Assembly: GCA_910589395.1 (NCBI GenBank) | Contig: CAJUTL010000014.1 | Span: forward strand, 10,003-69,349 | Direction: 5' to 3' | DNA length: 59,347 nucleotides | Source: an uncultured Oscillospiraceae bacterium | GTDB lineage: Bacteria > Bacillota_A > Clostridia > Oscillospirales > Acutalibacteraceae | In this document: piece after piece, positions 24,227 through 33,272 of the stretch | How the letters are laid out: each line of letters opens with the position of its first letter | Numbering within the stretch: position 1 is the stretch's first letter | Program-made: the position numbers and the translations under genes | The notes under the pieces: generated by a model | What the model saw: the letters and a program-made list of their open reading frames with translations, nothing else | What the model was told of the DNA's origin: nothing | The model's database searches: none

Positions 24227-26797
24227 ATGGATTTTGAAAACAACGAGACCCCCCGGGAGGAACAGCAGAGAGGCCGCGTGATCGACGTCAACCTGACAAA
24301 GGAAATGCAGCAGTCCTTTCTGGACTACTCCATGTCGGTCATTGTACAGCGTGCCCTTCCCGATGTGCGGGACGGCTTAAAGCCCGTGCACCGGAGGATC
24401 CTCTATACCATGTACGAAAATACTCTCTGGCCGGAAAAGCCCTACCGCAAGTGCGCCGATACCGTAGGCGCCGTGCTGGGCCGTTATCACCCCCATGGCG
24501 ACGCCTCCGTGTATGACGCCATGGTGCGTTTGGCCCAGGACTTTTCCCAGAGGTACATGCTGGTGGACGGCCACGGAAACTTTGGCTCCGTAGACGGAGA
24601 CCCCCCCGCCGCCTATCGATATACCGAGGCGAAAATGAACAAGCTTTCCGTCGCCATGTTGGACGATATCGACAAGGACACGGTGGATTTCAACCCCAAC
24701 TATGACGACCGCCTGAAGGAGCCCTCCGTGCTCCCCTGCCATTTCCCAAATATTTTGGTCAACGGTTCTACCGGTATCGCCGTAGGTATGGCCACCAATA
24801 TTCCCCCCCATAACCTGGGGGAGGTCATTGATGGCGTATGCTGCCTCATCGATAATCCCGAGGCCACTCTGGAGGAGCTGATGGAGCACATCAAGGGACC
24901 GGACTTCCCCACCGGCGGCGTAGTTATGGGCCGCAGCGGGATCCGGGCCGCCTATGCCACCGGCCGGGGAAAAATCACCGTGCGGGCCAGAGCGGAGATC
25001 GAGGAAAATGAAAAAACCGGGCGCTCCAAGATCATCGTGACGGAGCTGCCCTATCAGGTCAATAAGGCAAGGCTTATTGAAAATATCGCCGACCTGGTCA
25101 AGGAAAAGCGGATCGAGGGCATCTCCAATGTGGACGACCATTCGGACCGCAACGGCATGCATATTGTGATCGACGTCAAGCGGGACGCTTCTCCGCAGAT
25201 CGTTCTGAACCATCTGTACTCCTTTACCCAGCTGCAAACCACCTTCGGTGTGATCATGCTGGCCATTGTGGGCGGCAGGCCCGCCATTTTGAACCTGCGG
25301 CAGATCCTGGAGGAATATATCAAGTTCCAAAGCGAGGTCATCACCCGCCGTACCAGGTTCGACCTGAAAAAAGCCCAGGAGCGCGCCCATATTTTGGAAG
25401 GCTTGATCATTGCTCTGGACTTTATCGACGAAGTGATCGCCATTCTGCGAAACTCCAAGTCCATTCCCGAAGGCAAGGAAGCCTTGATGGAGCGCTTTGG
25501 CCTGGACGATCCCCAGGCTCAGGCCATCGTGCAGATGCGCCTGGGACAGCTTACCGGCATGGAGCGCACCAAGGTGGAAGAGGAGCTGCAGGCCTTAAAG
25601 GAAAAAATCGCGGATTTTCTGGATATTCTGGAAAGCGAAGGGCGGCGTATGGCCATCGTAAAGGACGAGGCCCTGAACATGAAAAAGCGGTTTGCCGATG
25701 AACGCCGCACTGAGATCGCCGCCATCAGCGGCGAGGTGGATATCGAGGACCTGATCCCCAAAGAGGAATGCGTGCTTACCCTGACGAATTACGGCTATGT
25801 CAAGCGCCAGAAAATGGATACCTACCATACCCAAAAGCGGGGCGGCAGAGGCGTGGCCGGCATGAACCGCCGGGACGAGGACGTGGCCACGGAGCTGTTT
25901 GTCACCGGAAGCCACGATTACGTCATGTTCTTCTCCGACCTGGGCCGCGTCTATAAGCTGAAATGCTATGAGGTGCCGGAGGGCAGCCGCCAAAGCCGGG
26001 GTATGAACATCAAGAATCTCCTGCCCCTGCAGCCGGACGAAAAGATCACCTCCATGATCCGGGTCACGGAGTTTGACGAGGATAAATTCCTGGTGATGGT
26101 AACGAAAAACGGCATCATCAAGCGCACCAGGCTCTCCGCCTATGATACGGCCCGCAAGGGCGGCCTGATCGCCATTGACCTGGACGAGGGAGATACCCTG
26201 AGCTGGGTGCGGGTCACAGACGGCGCTTCCGATCTGCTGGTAGCCACCAAAAAAGGCATGGCGATCCGGTTCCACGAGTCCGGCGTCCGGGAATTGAGCC
26301 GTACCGCCAGAGGCGTAAAGGTAATGAAGCTGCGGGAAGGCGACTGCATTGTGGGCATGTCCGTGCTGCGGGAAGGCGGCCTGGTGCTCACCATCACTGA
26401 AACCGGCTACGGCAGGCTGTCAAGCCCTGAAAACTACCGGCTGCAAAAGCGGGGCGGCAAGGGCCTGCGGAACTACCACACCGAAAAATTTGGCGATGTG
26501 GCCGGAATCAAGGTGGTAGACGCCCAGGACGACGATGTGATCCTCATTTCCGAAGACGGCATCATTATCCGCATTCAGGCCGATTCCATTCGCGTCTGCG
26601 CCCGGCCCAGCAAAGGCGTCAGGGTCATGAAGCTTCAGGAGGGCAGCAAGGTGGTAACACTTGCCAGGGCCCCCCATGAGGAAGATGAGGTAGACGATGT
26701 GGAGATCGAGGACGACGGTTCCGCCGAAGAAGGCGCCGACACCCCTGACGAGCCGGAGGAAGAGCTGGACGAAGAAATTGACGAGACAGAAGAATAA
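24227..26797 (+). CDS. gyrA: DNA gyrase subunit A
   Basis: 856 residues. The breakage-reunion domain covers about 30-500, with the active-site tyrosine in YRYTEAKM at residue 132. The C-terminal beta-pinwheel has six blades, with the GyrA box inside QKRGGRG near residue 540. A highly acidic tail of about 40 residues ends the protein. The quinolone-determining segment reads HPHGDASVYD, so the position of E. coli Ser83 is Ala93 and Asp87 is Asp97. ATG 24227 follows GAAAGGATAGG. Confidence 0.97.
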   Translation: MDFENNETPREEQQRGRVIDVNLTKEMQQSFLDYSMSVIVQRALPDVRDGLKPVHRRILYTMYENTLWPEKPYRKCADTVGAVLGRYHPHGDASVYDAMVRLAQDFSQRYMLVDGHGNFGSVDGDPPAAYRYTEAKMNKLSVAMLDDIDKDTVDFNPNYDDRLKEPSVLPCHFPNILVNGSTGIAVGMATNIPPHNLGEVIDGVCCLIDNPEATLEELMEHIKGPDFPTGGVVMGRSGIRAAYATGRGKITVRARAEIEENEKTGRSKIIVTELPYQVNKARLIENIADLVKEKRIEGISNVDDHSDRNGMHIVIDVKRDASPQIVLNHLYSFTQLQTTFGVIMLAIVGGRPAILNLRQILEEYIKFQSEVITRRTRFDLKKAQERAHILEGLIIALDFIDEVIAILRNSKSIPEGKEALMERFGLDDPQAQAIVQMRLGQLTGMERTKVEEELQALKEKIADFLDILESEGRRMAIVKDEALNMKKRFADERRTEIAAISGEVDIEDLIPKEECVLTLTNYGYVKRQKMDTYHTQKRGGRGVAGMNRRDEDVATELFVTGSHDYVMFFSDLGRVYKLKCYEVPEGSRQSRGMNIKNLLPLQPDEKITSMIRVTEFDEDKFLVMVTKNGIIKRTRLSAYDTARKGGLIAIDLDEGDTLSWVRVTDGASDLLVATKKGMAIRFHESGVRELSRTARGVKVMKLREGDCIVGMSVLREGGLVLTITETGYGRLSSPENYRLQKRGGKGLRNYHTEKFGDVAGIKVVDAQDDDVILISEDGIIIRIQADSIRVCARPSKGVRVMKLQEGSKVVTLARAPHEEDEVDDVEIEDDGSAEEGADTPDEPEEELDEEIDETEE

Positions 26798-26811
26798 AAA
26801 ATAAAACCAGG

Positions 26812-26848
26812 AGCTGCCGCAAAATTTGAGTTTTGCGGCAGCTTTTTC
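26812..26848 (+). terminator. Terminator of gyrA
   Basis: AGCTGCCGCAAAA and TTTTGCGGCAGCT form a perfect 13-bp stem around TTTGAG, followed by TTTT. It lies 15 nt after the gyrA stop. Confidence 0.92.
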
Positions 26849-26851
26849 TCG

Positions 26852-26911
26852 AATGAGCAATTAGGAATGAGCAGTGAGCAATGAAGGACAAGGGCACAAG
26901 CGTTGCTTGCA
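26852..26911 (+). repeat. GAATGAGCAAT element (family C)
   Basis: GAATGAGCAATTAGGAATGA, then GCAGTGAGCAATGAAGGACA and AGGGCACAAGCGTTGC. Similar runs lie at 41251-41318 and 59083-59131, and an inverted short form at 41534-41570. All are intergenic and at gene 3' ends. Confidence 0.5.
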
Positions 26912-27026
26912 GCGCTGATAAATGATAGTTTTGCGGCGAACCGCCGCAGGTACTCGTGCCCCTGCTTGGTGCGGGAGTTTGGGTTCCGACCCGACCGGAA
27001 GTAAATCGGAAAATTTTAGTTTAGTG

Positions 27027-27326
27027 CCCTTAGGCTCCCCTTGCGCGAGTAAGGGGTGCTGGCCTCCAATGGAGACCGTTCAGCACCGGTCTCACCTGTC
27101 GGTTCGGTCGGTGCAGAACAATGCGCCAAGAAAGCCATGGCTTTCTGCGCTTTGCACCCGGAGCGAAGCGGAGAAAGCTGTCACGGCTTTGCCGTGACTG
27201 AGGGGATTCTAACTAGCGGTTTTATCCCACTTTCTGCGTGTGACTATCCCTTCCACCGCCTATCGGCAGTCCCCGCAGACTGCGAAGCAGTCTGTTTCCC
27301 CTCTATAAATAAGGGGAGGCAAAGGG
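27027..27326 (+). repeat. Family A element with internal insert
   Basis: Left end CCCTTAGGCTCCCCTTGCGC, right end AAGGGGAGGCAAAGGG. The core CACTTTCTGCGTGTGACTAT is conserved. Between the left end and the TGTCACGGC hairpin lies an insert of about 125 bp that carries an AGAAAGCCATGGCTTTCT palindrome like that at 5187-5220. Confidence 0.6.
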
Positions 27327-27360
27327 CTGCTGAATTCTGATTTAGCAAATAGTCCTCCCT

Positions 27361-27478
27361 TGTTATCCTGAGTCGTCGAAGGCGGCGAAGGATCTCGACC
27401 CTTCTTTCTCAAATGGTGCAAGGGGCAAGATTCTTCACCGGGAAAGCAAAGCGCGCTTTGCTTTTGCTCGGAATGACA
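27361..27478. repeat. Family B palindromic element
   Basis: Ends TGTTATCCTGAGTCG and CTCGGAATGACA, internal GAAGGATCTCGACCCTT and GGGGCAAGATTCTTC. It is more diverged than the 5537 copy. It carries an AAAGCGCGCTTTG inner hairpin. Confidence 0.55.
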
Positions 27479-27486
27479 AAGAGAGG

Positions 27487-27585
27487 ATCACTGCCCTTTC
27501 TAACAACTAATTACTAACAGCTAACAACTAAAGGGCGGGATTCTTCGCGGCGGCAAAGCGCACTTTGCTTTCGCTCAGAATGACA
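27487..27585 (-). repeat. Family D repeat plus half of a family B element
   Basis: 27487-27531 reads on the minus strand TAGTTGTTAGCTGTTAGTAA then TTAGTTGTTAGAAAGGGC. It is joined to GGGCGGGATTCTTCGCGG and TCGCTCAGAATGACA, the right half of family B. The junction suggests repeated insertion at the same spot. Confidence 0.45.
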
Positions 27586-27682
27586 AAAGGAGGGAATCAC
27601 CGCCCGTTCTAAACTTCTGCTTTACCTCAGGCTACAGCCGGAACTGATTGGAATTCTTGGTACGAAGAAAATAGGAAAGGAA

Positions 27683-27724
27683 GAAAAAACGATCCCCAAA
27701 AGCTCAAGTCTTTCGGGGATCGTT
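27683..27724 (-). terminator. Terminator of the minus-strand carbohydrate operon
   Basis: On the minus strand AACGATCCCCGAAAG pairs with CTTTTGGGGATCGTT, one mismatch, followed by TTTTTCTT. It lies about 36 nt beyond the DraG-like stop codon. Confidence 0.85.
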
Positions 27725-27760
27725 CTTTGCATTTACTTTTTTCAGCGTGTCGGAAATTTT

Positions 27761-29842
27761 TTATGCTTCCTTGCAGGTAACCTCAAACCTGTCGATCCGG
27801 CAGCGGCTTCCGCTTCGAATGGCCAGGCCGTAACAGCCGGTGAGATAGGGCGCTTCCGGGTCTTCCACGGTCAGGAGAGCTTCGCCGTTTACGGAAAGGA
27901 TGATTTTGTTTCCATCGGCCTTTACTGTCAAGAGGTATTCCTTTCCGTTTTCCCAGGCGTACTCCTTAGAGGCCAGGGTGCGTAAAGTGCGTTGGTTTTT
28001 AACGATCGCCAGCCGGTCTCCCAGAAATCCAGCAAAGTAGCCGCGCATAGCGCCCTGGGCGCGTACCATGACCAGGTGGTTCCGGCCGGTCATGGGGCAA
28101 ATGTGAGCGTTTACCGTATAGTCCCGGAAATCGATGCCGCCGGTAAACAGCTCCCCGTGGTCTGCGCAGCTGCCGTAAGCGGCGCCGCCGGCCATTCTCC
28201 ACAGGCCCATGGAATGGGAGGTTTGCCCCAGCTCTATATGGGAACCGTTCCACCGCTCTTCTCCCGCCTTGGTAAAATCCAGGGTGTAGGCCGGAGCTCC
28301 TTCATAGGTCAAATGATCCACAAAAACCGTTACGGCGCTTCCGGCGGGAAGCTCCACTCCCACCTTCTGAATGCACCCATCTGACATGGGCAGCTTCAGC
28401 TTCAGCTCTGTCCAATCCTTTACCGTGGTCTCATCGCCATAGAGACAGCTTTGGGAATACGCGTCATAGGCAAAGGGGCGAAGGGCCGTGGGCTGGCTTG
28501 CCCGCACCCGCAGCACCACGGTTTGCCCGGGGAAAACCTCCGGCGTAAAGGAAGGGGAGTAGCGGTCATCGTTAAAATCGTCCGGCCGATAGTAGGTTTG
28601 GCGGTACAGACGGACCGGCTGCTCTCTCGCGGGGAATTCCCCTTGCAGGCAGCGCCCCATAGAAGCGTCTGTCAGAGGGATATTCCGCAGGGAGGCGGTT
28701 CCGTTTTCCACCCGGAAGGTATGGGTGCTGTCAGGCAGCGCAAAGGAGAACCGGGGAGCGGAGCCCTCCAGAATAGCCCGGTATTCCTCCGGATAGGCTT
28801 CCCCGGCGATCCGATAGCCGAGAGACGCCAGAAAGAAAGCGTCGTTGGTGATATCCCGAAGGTTCATGCAGCCCAATACGCTGGAGCAGGCCAAAAAATC
28901 GTTGATGGGCGCGCGCCAGGAAGCATCGATCCCTTCCAGCCCGACCATGACCCCCAGAATGCAGCCCACGTTGGCCACATTGCAGTCCGTGTCCCAACCG
29001 CACATATTGCATATATTGATGGAACGGGAAAAATCCCCGTTGCCGTACAGCAGGGAAAGCAGCACTACCGCTGAGTTTGGAATGATATGGCAAACGCCGG
29101 GATATCGATCGTAGCCGAAGTACTCCCGCACGTAGAAGAAGCATTCTCTCCAATCGCTTGGGTGCTCCCGATGGAAAGCCATTACCGCGTCTGCCATTCT
29201 CCTGTATTCACAATCCTCCGGGATCACTGAAAGCCCCGCCCGGATCACAGACAGGATATCATGCTCTACAAATGCCGCACTGACGCAGGCTGCAACAAAC
29301 ATGCCGCCGTATACTCCGTTGCCGCCGTGGGTAACAGAGGCCATTTTTTCCGCATACCGGGCCGCCCGGTGATGATTCCCCGGATTCACCAGCCCCCAGG
29401 TATCAATAAAGATCTGCCCGCCGATCTGTTCCGCCACAGCGGCGCCATTCAGTTCTACCGATCCGGAAAGAGGTGCGTCAATGCCGTTTAACAGGTTCAG
29501 ATACGCGGTATGCTCTGTGGACATGCCGTAGCCGCCCCACCAGAAAAAGCCATGCTGGCAGGGAACGTAATTGAGCACGGTCTCCCCCATTTCCCGGGAG
29601 GTGATCTCTTCCGTGCAGGTATGGTCTTCCAAGGCGCGGATAAAAAAGATCGGCCCGTTGCTGTCATCGTCTGCGGCAAAATTTTTGAAATCGAACAGGT
29701 AGCCTGATACTTCGCCATATTTTTCGGCGATCTGTTCATAGGACCAGCCTTCTACATTAGAGCCGTGTCGGATCCCAATAAGCTTACCGTACCACCCGGC
29801 ATAAGCACGCTGGATATAGTCCTTGGGAATAGAGATTGACAT
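27761..29842 (-). CDS. ADP-ribosylglycohydrolase-family (DraG-like) protein with C-terminal lectin-like domain
   Basis: 693 residues. Residues 10-345 match the DraG/ARH fold: the metal-binding acidic cluster ADDDSNGP (58-60) and the second motif GWDTDCNVANVGCILG (Asp284, Asp286) are both kept, so it is probably an active Mg-dependent N- or O-glycosidase. A central beta-sandwich region (about 390-500) and a C-terminal concanavalin-like domain (about 505-690, resembling DUF1080/LamG modules) follow. No signal peptide is visible, so it acts inside the cell. As the last gene of a sugar-type operon it more likely hydrolyses an imported glycoside than ADP-ribosyl-protein; that is inference. Classical DraG enzymes are about 300 residues. 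Confidence 0.8.
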   Translation of the reverse strand: MSISIPKDYIQRAYAGWYGKLIGIRHGSNVEGWSYEQIAEKYGEVSGYLFDFKNFAADDDSNGPIFFIRALEDHTCTEEITSREMGETVLNYVPCQHGFFWWGGYGMSTEHTAYLNLLNGIDAPLSGSVELNGAAVAEQIGGQIFIDTWGLVNPGNHHRAARYAEKMASVTHGGNGVYGGMFVAACVSAAFVEHDILSVIRAGLSVIPEDCEYRRMADAVMAFHREHPSDWRECFFYVREYFGYDRYPGVCHIIPNSAVVLLSLLYGNGDFSRSINICNMCGWDTDCNVANVGCILGVMVGLEGIDASWRAPINDFLACSSVLGCMNLRDITNDAFFLASLGYRIAGEAYPEEYRAILEGSAPRFSFALPDSTHTFRVENGTASLRNIPLTDASMGRCLQGEFPAREQPVRLYRQTYYRPDDFNDDRYSPSFTPEVFPGQTVVLRVRASQPTALRPFAYDAYSQSCLYGDETTVKDWTELKLKLPMSDGCIQKVGVELPAGSAVTVFVDHLTYEGAPAYTLDFTKAGEERWNGSHIELGQTSHSMGLWRMAGGAAYGSCADHGELFTGGIDFRDYTVNAHICPMTGRNHLVMVRAQGAMRGYFAGFLGDRLAIVKNQRTLRTLASKEYAWENGKEYLLTVKADGNKIILSVNGEALLTVEDPEAPYLTGCYGLAIRSGSRCRIDRFEVTCKEA

Positions 29843-29886
29843 AGTGGTTTCCTTCCCTAAAATATAGTTATTGTATCGTCATCTTC

Positions 29887-30921
29887 TCAAAATTGCAATA
29901 CGGTTTGCAGGCATTCCATGGAGCTGTCCAGCATCGTATAGGCTTTTTCCGCCTCACGATACGCAAAGCGGTGGGTAATGAGGGAAAGCAGGTCAAGCCG
30001 GTTTTCCCGGCAAAGGCGGTAGATGGTTTTTTCCATGCGGATCCGGTTCCAAACGTCCCGCACGTGGGGGCCGGTGTTTTCGATCTGCGAGCAGATCAAC
30101 TGGATCCGGTTATGGTGGAATTCTTCGCCCAGGATCAGCCCGGAGGCTTCCAGGGTCATAAAGCCGGAGCACACCACCTTGCCGTTATAGGAGCAGCTCC
30201 GTATGGCGGAGTGCAGCGCTTTGGGAGAGCCGGAAATTTCAATGACCTTGTCCGCGCCGCCCTTTGTCATACGCTTGATCTCCAGCCCCGCGTCGCAGCT
30301 GTCGGAGTTGATGGTTTTGAAAGCCCCCAGGCGCTTTGCCATGTTCAGCCGGTAATCGTTGCGGTCCACCGCGATGACGTCCGCACCGTTCAGCCGGGCC
30401 AGCTGAGAAACGATCTGCCCCGGAACGCCCTGTCCAAACACAGCCACGGTTTCCCCTACGTGGATATCCGCGTCTAAAATGGCGTTCATGGCAATGGCGC
30501 CCATTTGGGAATAAATGCCCAAAACAGGGTCCAGCTCTTCGGGAAGCAAATGGGAAAGGCAGTATTCCTCCGAAACTACCTGATGGGTGCGGTGGCCCCA
30601 GGTGCCGTATACCACCATTCCCTCAGAAACCTGTGTTACCCCGGGCCCCAGCTCACAGATCCGCCCGACTTCCTCATAGGCCCAGGCGCCGGGAATGGGA
30701 TAGGGGCTTTTCGTTTGATCTGCCGGCTCAAATACCCGCAGATCGGCGTTAAAAGATTTTGTGAGATAGGGGTTATTTCCCCGGTAAAGAGTCAGCTGCG
30801 TGCCGGCGCTGATGCCGGAATACAGCATTTCCAGGCGAACCTCTCCGGGCTTTAAGGCGAGATCTTCCGTATCAGCATAGCCCAGCTCTCTGGGCCCTCG
30901 AATTACGATCATGTTTCCCAT
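29887..30921 (-). CDS. MDR-superfamily (zinc-type alcohol dehydrogenase-like) oxidoreductase lacking zinc ligands
   Basis: 344 residues. An N-terminal GroES-like catalytic domain is followed by a Rossmann domain with VAVFGQGVPGQIVSQLARLNG at about 160-180, and VDRNDYRL, where Asp suggests NAD(H). The zinc-ligand cysteine of the family is replaced (YSGISAGTQ in place of the C-x-x-CGTD pattern), and the four-cysteine structural zinc loop is absent. Zinc-independent or altered chemistry is therefore likely. It starts 4 nt after the Gfo/Idh/MocA gene and probably acts with it on the same sugar derivative. Confidence 0.82.
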   Translation of the reverse strand: MGNMIVIRGPRELGYADTEDLALKPGEVRLEMLYSGISAGTQLTLYRGNNPYLTKSFNADLRVFEPADQTKSPYPIPGAWAYEEVGRICELGPGVTQVSEGMVVYGTWGHRTHQVVSEEYCLSHLLPEELDPVLGIYSQMGAIAMNAILDADIHVGETVAVFGQGVPGQIVSQLARLNGADVIAVDRNDYRLNMAKRLGAFKTINSDSCDAGLEIKRMTKGGADKVIEISGSPKALHSAIRSCSYNGKVVCSGFMTLEASGLILGEEFHHNRIQLICSQIENTGPHVRDVWNRIRMEKTIYRLCRENRLDLLSLITHRFAYREAEKAYTMLDSSMECLQTVLQF

Positions 30922-30924
30922 AAA

Positions 30925-31893
30925 TTATGCCTCCTTCGCGTTGTCCGATACTGTTTTTACAAGGCATAGGCCCTGATATCCCTCTTGAATGGGGCAGGAG
31001 CTTTTCTTTCCTGCCAGCACGGCCTCTACAAAGGCCCGCACTTCCTCCAAATACATGTCTACCTCACCGCATACGGTGGATTCCACCGGCTCCTCTCCGG
31101 AGGTGTCCCAGAACACGGCGTGATTGGGATCGGTAAACTGGGCGGTGACGTTTTCAAACACCGCCGTAAAGGGGTTTTCCCATTTGCCGGGAACCGCGCA
31201 GTTGGTGGCGGTAATAGACCCCAATGCTCCACTGCAAAACCGAAGCAGGGAAGCGCTGACGTCTTCAATGGTGTAATTCGGCACATCGGCGTGGCAGAGA
31301 TTGGCCATCAACCCGGTGGAGAATTCGATGGGCCCCATCAAATAAAGGGCCATATCGTACAGGTGAATGGCCTGTTCCAGTATTTGGGATCCGCACTTAT
31401 CCTTTTGCCGCCACCAGGGGCTGTGCAGGGAATTACACTCGTAGCGGGCGTTAAACAAAACGGGCTTTCCGGCTTTGCCGGAATCCATCAGTTTCTTCAG
31501 CTGGCAAACGGCTTCTCCAAACCGGTAGTGATACCCCACCTGAGAAATGACGCCGTTTTTTTCAATGGCCTCCACCATGCTTCTGGCGCGGCCTTCTTCC
31601 AGGGCAATGGGCTTCTCGATAAAAATATGGATCCCAAGGTCAGCCGCCTTTTCCACCTCGCCGTTGTGGGCGAAGGGCGGCAGGCAGAGAAAAAGCAAGT
31701 CCGGCTTTTCCTCCCGGAGCATCTTGTCAAAATCTGTATAGACGCGGGCATTATAAGACTGGGCCAGCTCATTAGCGGCGCTTTCCTTGACGTCGCAGAC
31801 CGCCCGCAGGGAAACTGTTTCCAGCTCCTTCAGGCTTTGGGCGTGTCTATGGCCCATTCCCCCCGCTCCTAAAATTGCGGCACGCAGCATCAT
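30925..31893 (-). CDS. Gfo/Idh/MocA-family oxidoreductase
   Basis: 322 residues. The N-terminal Rossmann domain has AILGAGGMGHRHAQSL (GxGxxG at about 8-13). The EKPIALEEG motif carries the family's catalytic EKP lysine, and VGYHYRFGEAV starts the C-terminal alpha/beta substrate domain. Members oxidise or reduce sugars, inositols and glycosides with NAD(P). The start overlaps the GH13-like stop (ATGA) and the stop is 3 nt before the MDR gene. The sugar is unknown; oxidation at C3 of a glycoside is one possibility given the neighbours. Confidence 0.88.
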   Translation of the reverse strand: MMLRAAILGAGGMGHRHAQSLKELETVSLRAVCDVKESAANELAQSYNARVYTDFDKMLREEKPDLLFLCLPPFAHNGEVEKAADLGIHIFIEKPIALEEGRARSMVEAIEKNGVISQVGYHYRFGEAVCQLKKLMDSGKAGKPVLFNARYECNSLHSPWWRQKDKCGSQILEQAIHLYDMALYLMGPIEFSTGLMANLCHADVPNYTIEDVSASLLRFCSGALGSITATNCAVPGKWENPFTAVFENVTAQFTDPNHAVFWDTSGEEPVESTVCGEVDMYLEEVRAFVEAVLAGKKSSCPIQEGYQGLCLVKTVSDNAKEA

Positions 31894-33272
31894 ACATTCT
31901 CCTTTTCATTTCTTTTTTCACTGAGATAAATTTCATATCCGTAGGGCAAAAGGGTTCCCTGAATATGGTCTTTGCAGGAAACCGGCGCGCCGGTCAGGGC
32001 GTTTCGGTATGCTCTGCCGGCCTCGGCCGGAACGGAAAATTCCTGTTCTCTGTCGGTAAAGTTCAGGACCACCACCGCTTCCTGTGCCGATCCGGCAACA
32101 AAGCGGGAGAAGGCGTACCAGCCGTTTTGATCCTGGATCAGTTTGCGGTCTCCGTTTACGCGCAAAGCCTCCGTATTGGCACACAGCTTCAGAACACAGG
32201 CAAGCTTTTCCCGCATTTCCTTGGAAAAGCCCAGCTGCAGCAGGCTGCAGTCATCGTGCAGGATCGCGCCGGTGGTCACAATGGTGATAAGCTCCAAAAG
32301 GAACTGGGGCTCTGTCAGGGGAGTATTCCAATAGGTGCCCAGATAGGTGGTTCCTCCGGCCCGGATCACCGTTTCTCTCCAGGTGCTGAGGGCGGGCTCC
32401 AAAAGGGAGGGGTCTTCCTTTTGAATGGCTTCGCCGATCAGGGTGACCGGGTGGGAAAAGCGGAGAATGGAATAATCCTGAAGGGAATTGTACCCGGCTT
32501 CCAAAAGCCACCGCCTTAAGCTTTCCCCGGCGGCTCCTCCGCCCTCCGGCTGTAAATACTGGTTGGGATATTCCCGAACAACGTCGGTAATGCACTGGTT
32601 ATTCAGGGTAAAATCGCAGTTTAAGTAACAAAAGGGCGCGTCGATGATCATGCCGTCAATGCCGGTATCCAGCCAGAACCGCAGGATTTTTTTACATTCC
32701 TCCTGCCAGGCGGCGGAGGCGAAATTGTATTGGGGCAGGGCCACGTCATTTTGAAAGCCCAGCCATTTGACCCAGTAGTATTTGCCCGCCCGGGGGCTGA
32801 ATGCCCACTGGCCCTCCGGCTCTTTTCCGAATTCGGTGGAAAAGGTTTTGGGCGGGGGCGCGTCTTCTCTGTCGGACCAAAGAAAAAAGCTGGTTTCCCG
32901 GCTTTCTATGCCGCGTCTTACATCGTCCTGAGCCTTCAGAAAATCCACATTTTCCATGGCGGCATAGCCCACATTGATAAAAATGATCACGGCCATGCTT
33001 CGCCTGTGGCATTCTTCGATCAATTTCAGAAACTCTTCCATGGTGCCGATGGCGGGGTCCACAATGGTAAACTCATAGGGATCCAGCGCGCCGTATTGAT
33101 CTCCTCCCCAATAGGGGGCGAAGATCTCAATGGCGCCTACGCCTTGCGCCTGGTACTCGTCCAGCATGGAGATGGTCTTTTGCAGCGGAATGCCGTCCCT
33201 GCGGGAAAAGACACGGGAGATGCAGGGGCAGGTTTCCCACCAGTTTTGTTTTAGAGCGCTAGTTTGGTTCAT
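31890..33272 (-). CDS. Divergent GH13-like (alpha-amylase superfamily) protein
   Basis: 460 residues. The N-terminal two-thirds reads as an alpha-amylase-type barrel: YGALDPYEFTIVDPAIGTME leads into EECHRRSMAVIIFI. Candidate catalytic residues are Asp211 (GIDGMIIDAP), Glu281 (LIGEAI) and Asp340 (ILHDD). The C-terminal 75 residues form the usual beta-sandwich (AVVVLNFTDREQEFSV). Two hallmarks are missing: the DxxxNH of region I is FINVGY, and the near-invariant Arg two residues before the nucleophile is Ile209. It is either a diverged hydrolase with an unusual substrate or a non-catalytic relative. No signal peptide is seen. Its start overlaps the sensor kinase gene by 14 nt. Confidence 0.75.
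   Translation of the reverse strand: MNQTSALKQNWWETCPCISRVFSRRDGIPLQKTISMLDEYQAQGVGAIEIFAPYWGGDQYGALDPYEFTIVDPAIGTMEEFLKLIEECHRRSMAVIIFINVGYAAMENVDFLKAQDDVRRGIESRETSFFLWSDREDAPPPKTFSTEFGKEPEGQWAFSPRAGKYYWVKWLGFQNDVALPQYNFASAAWQEECKKILRFWLDTGIDGMIIDAPFCYLNCDFTLNNQCITDVVREYPNQYLQPEGGGAAGESLRRWLLEAGYNSLQDYSILRFSHPVTLIGEAIQKEDPSLLEPALSTWRETVIRAGGTTYLGTYWNTPLTEPQFLLELITIVTTGAILHDDCSLLQLGFSKEMREKLACVLKLCANTEALRVNGDRKLIQDQNGWYAFSRFVAGSAQEAVVVLNFTDREQEFSVPAEAGRAYRNALTGAPVSCKDHIQGTLLPYGYEIYLSEKRNEKENV

Larger units (their letters stand above)
26849..27682. other. Repeat-filled gap between gyrA and the carbohydrate locus
   Basis: No gene is seen. The contents in order are a family C stretch (26852-26911), a gyrA-distal unit resembling 4940-5040 (GCGGGAGTTTGG then CCGACC), a family A element with an insert (27027-27326), a family B element (27361-27478), family D (27487-27531), a half family B copy (27531-27585), and the terminator of the minus-strand operon. 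Confidence 0.65.
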
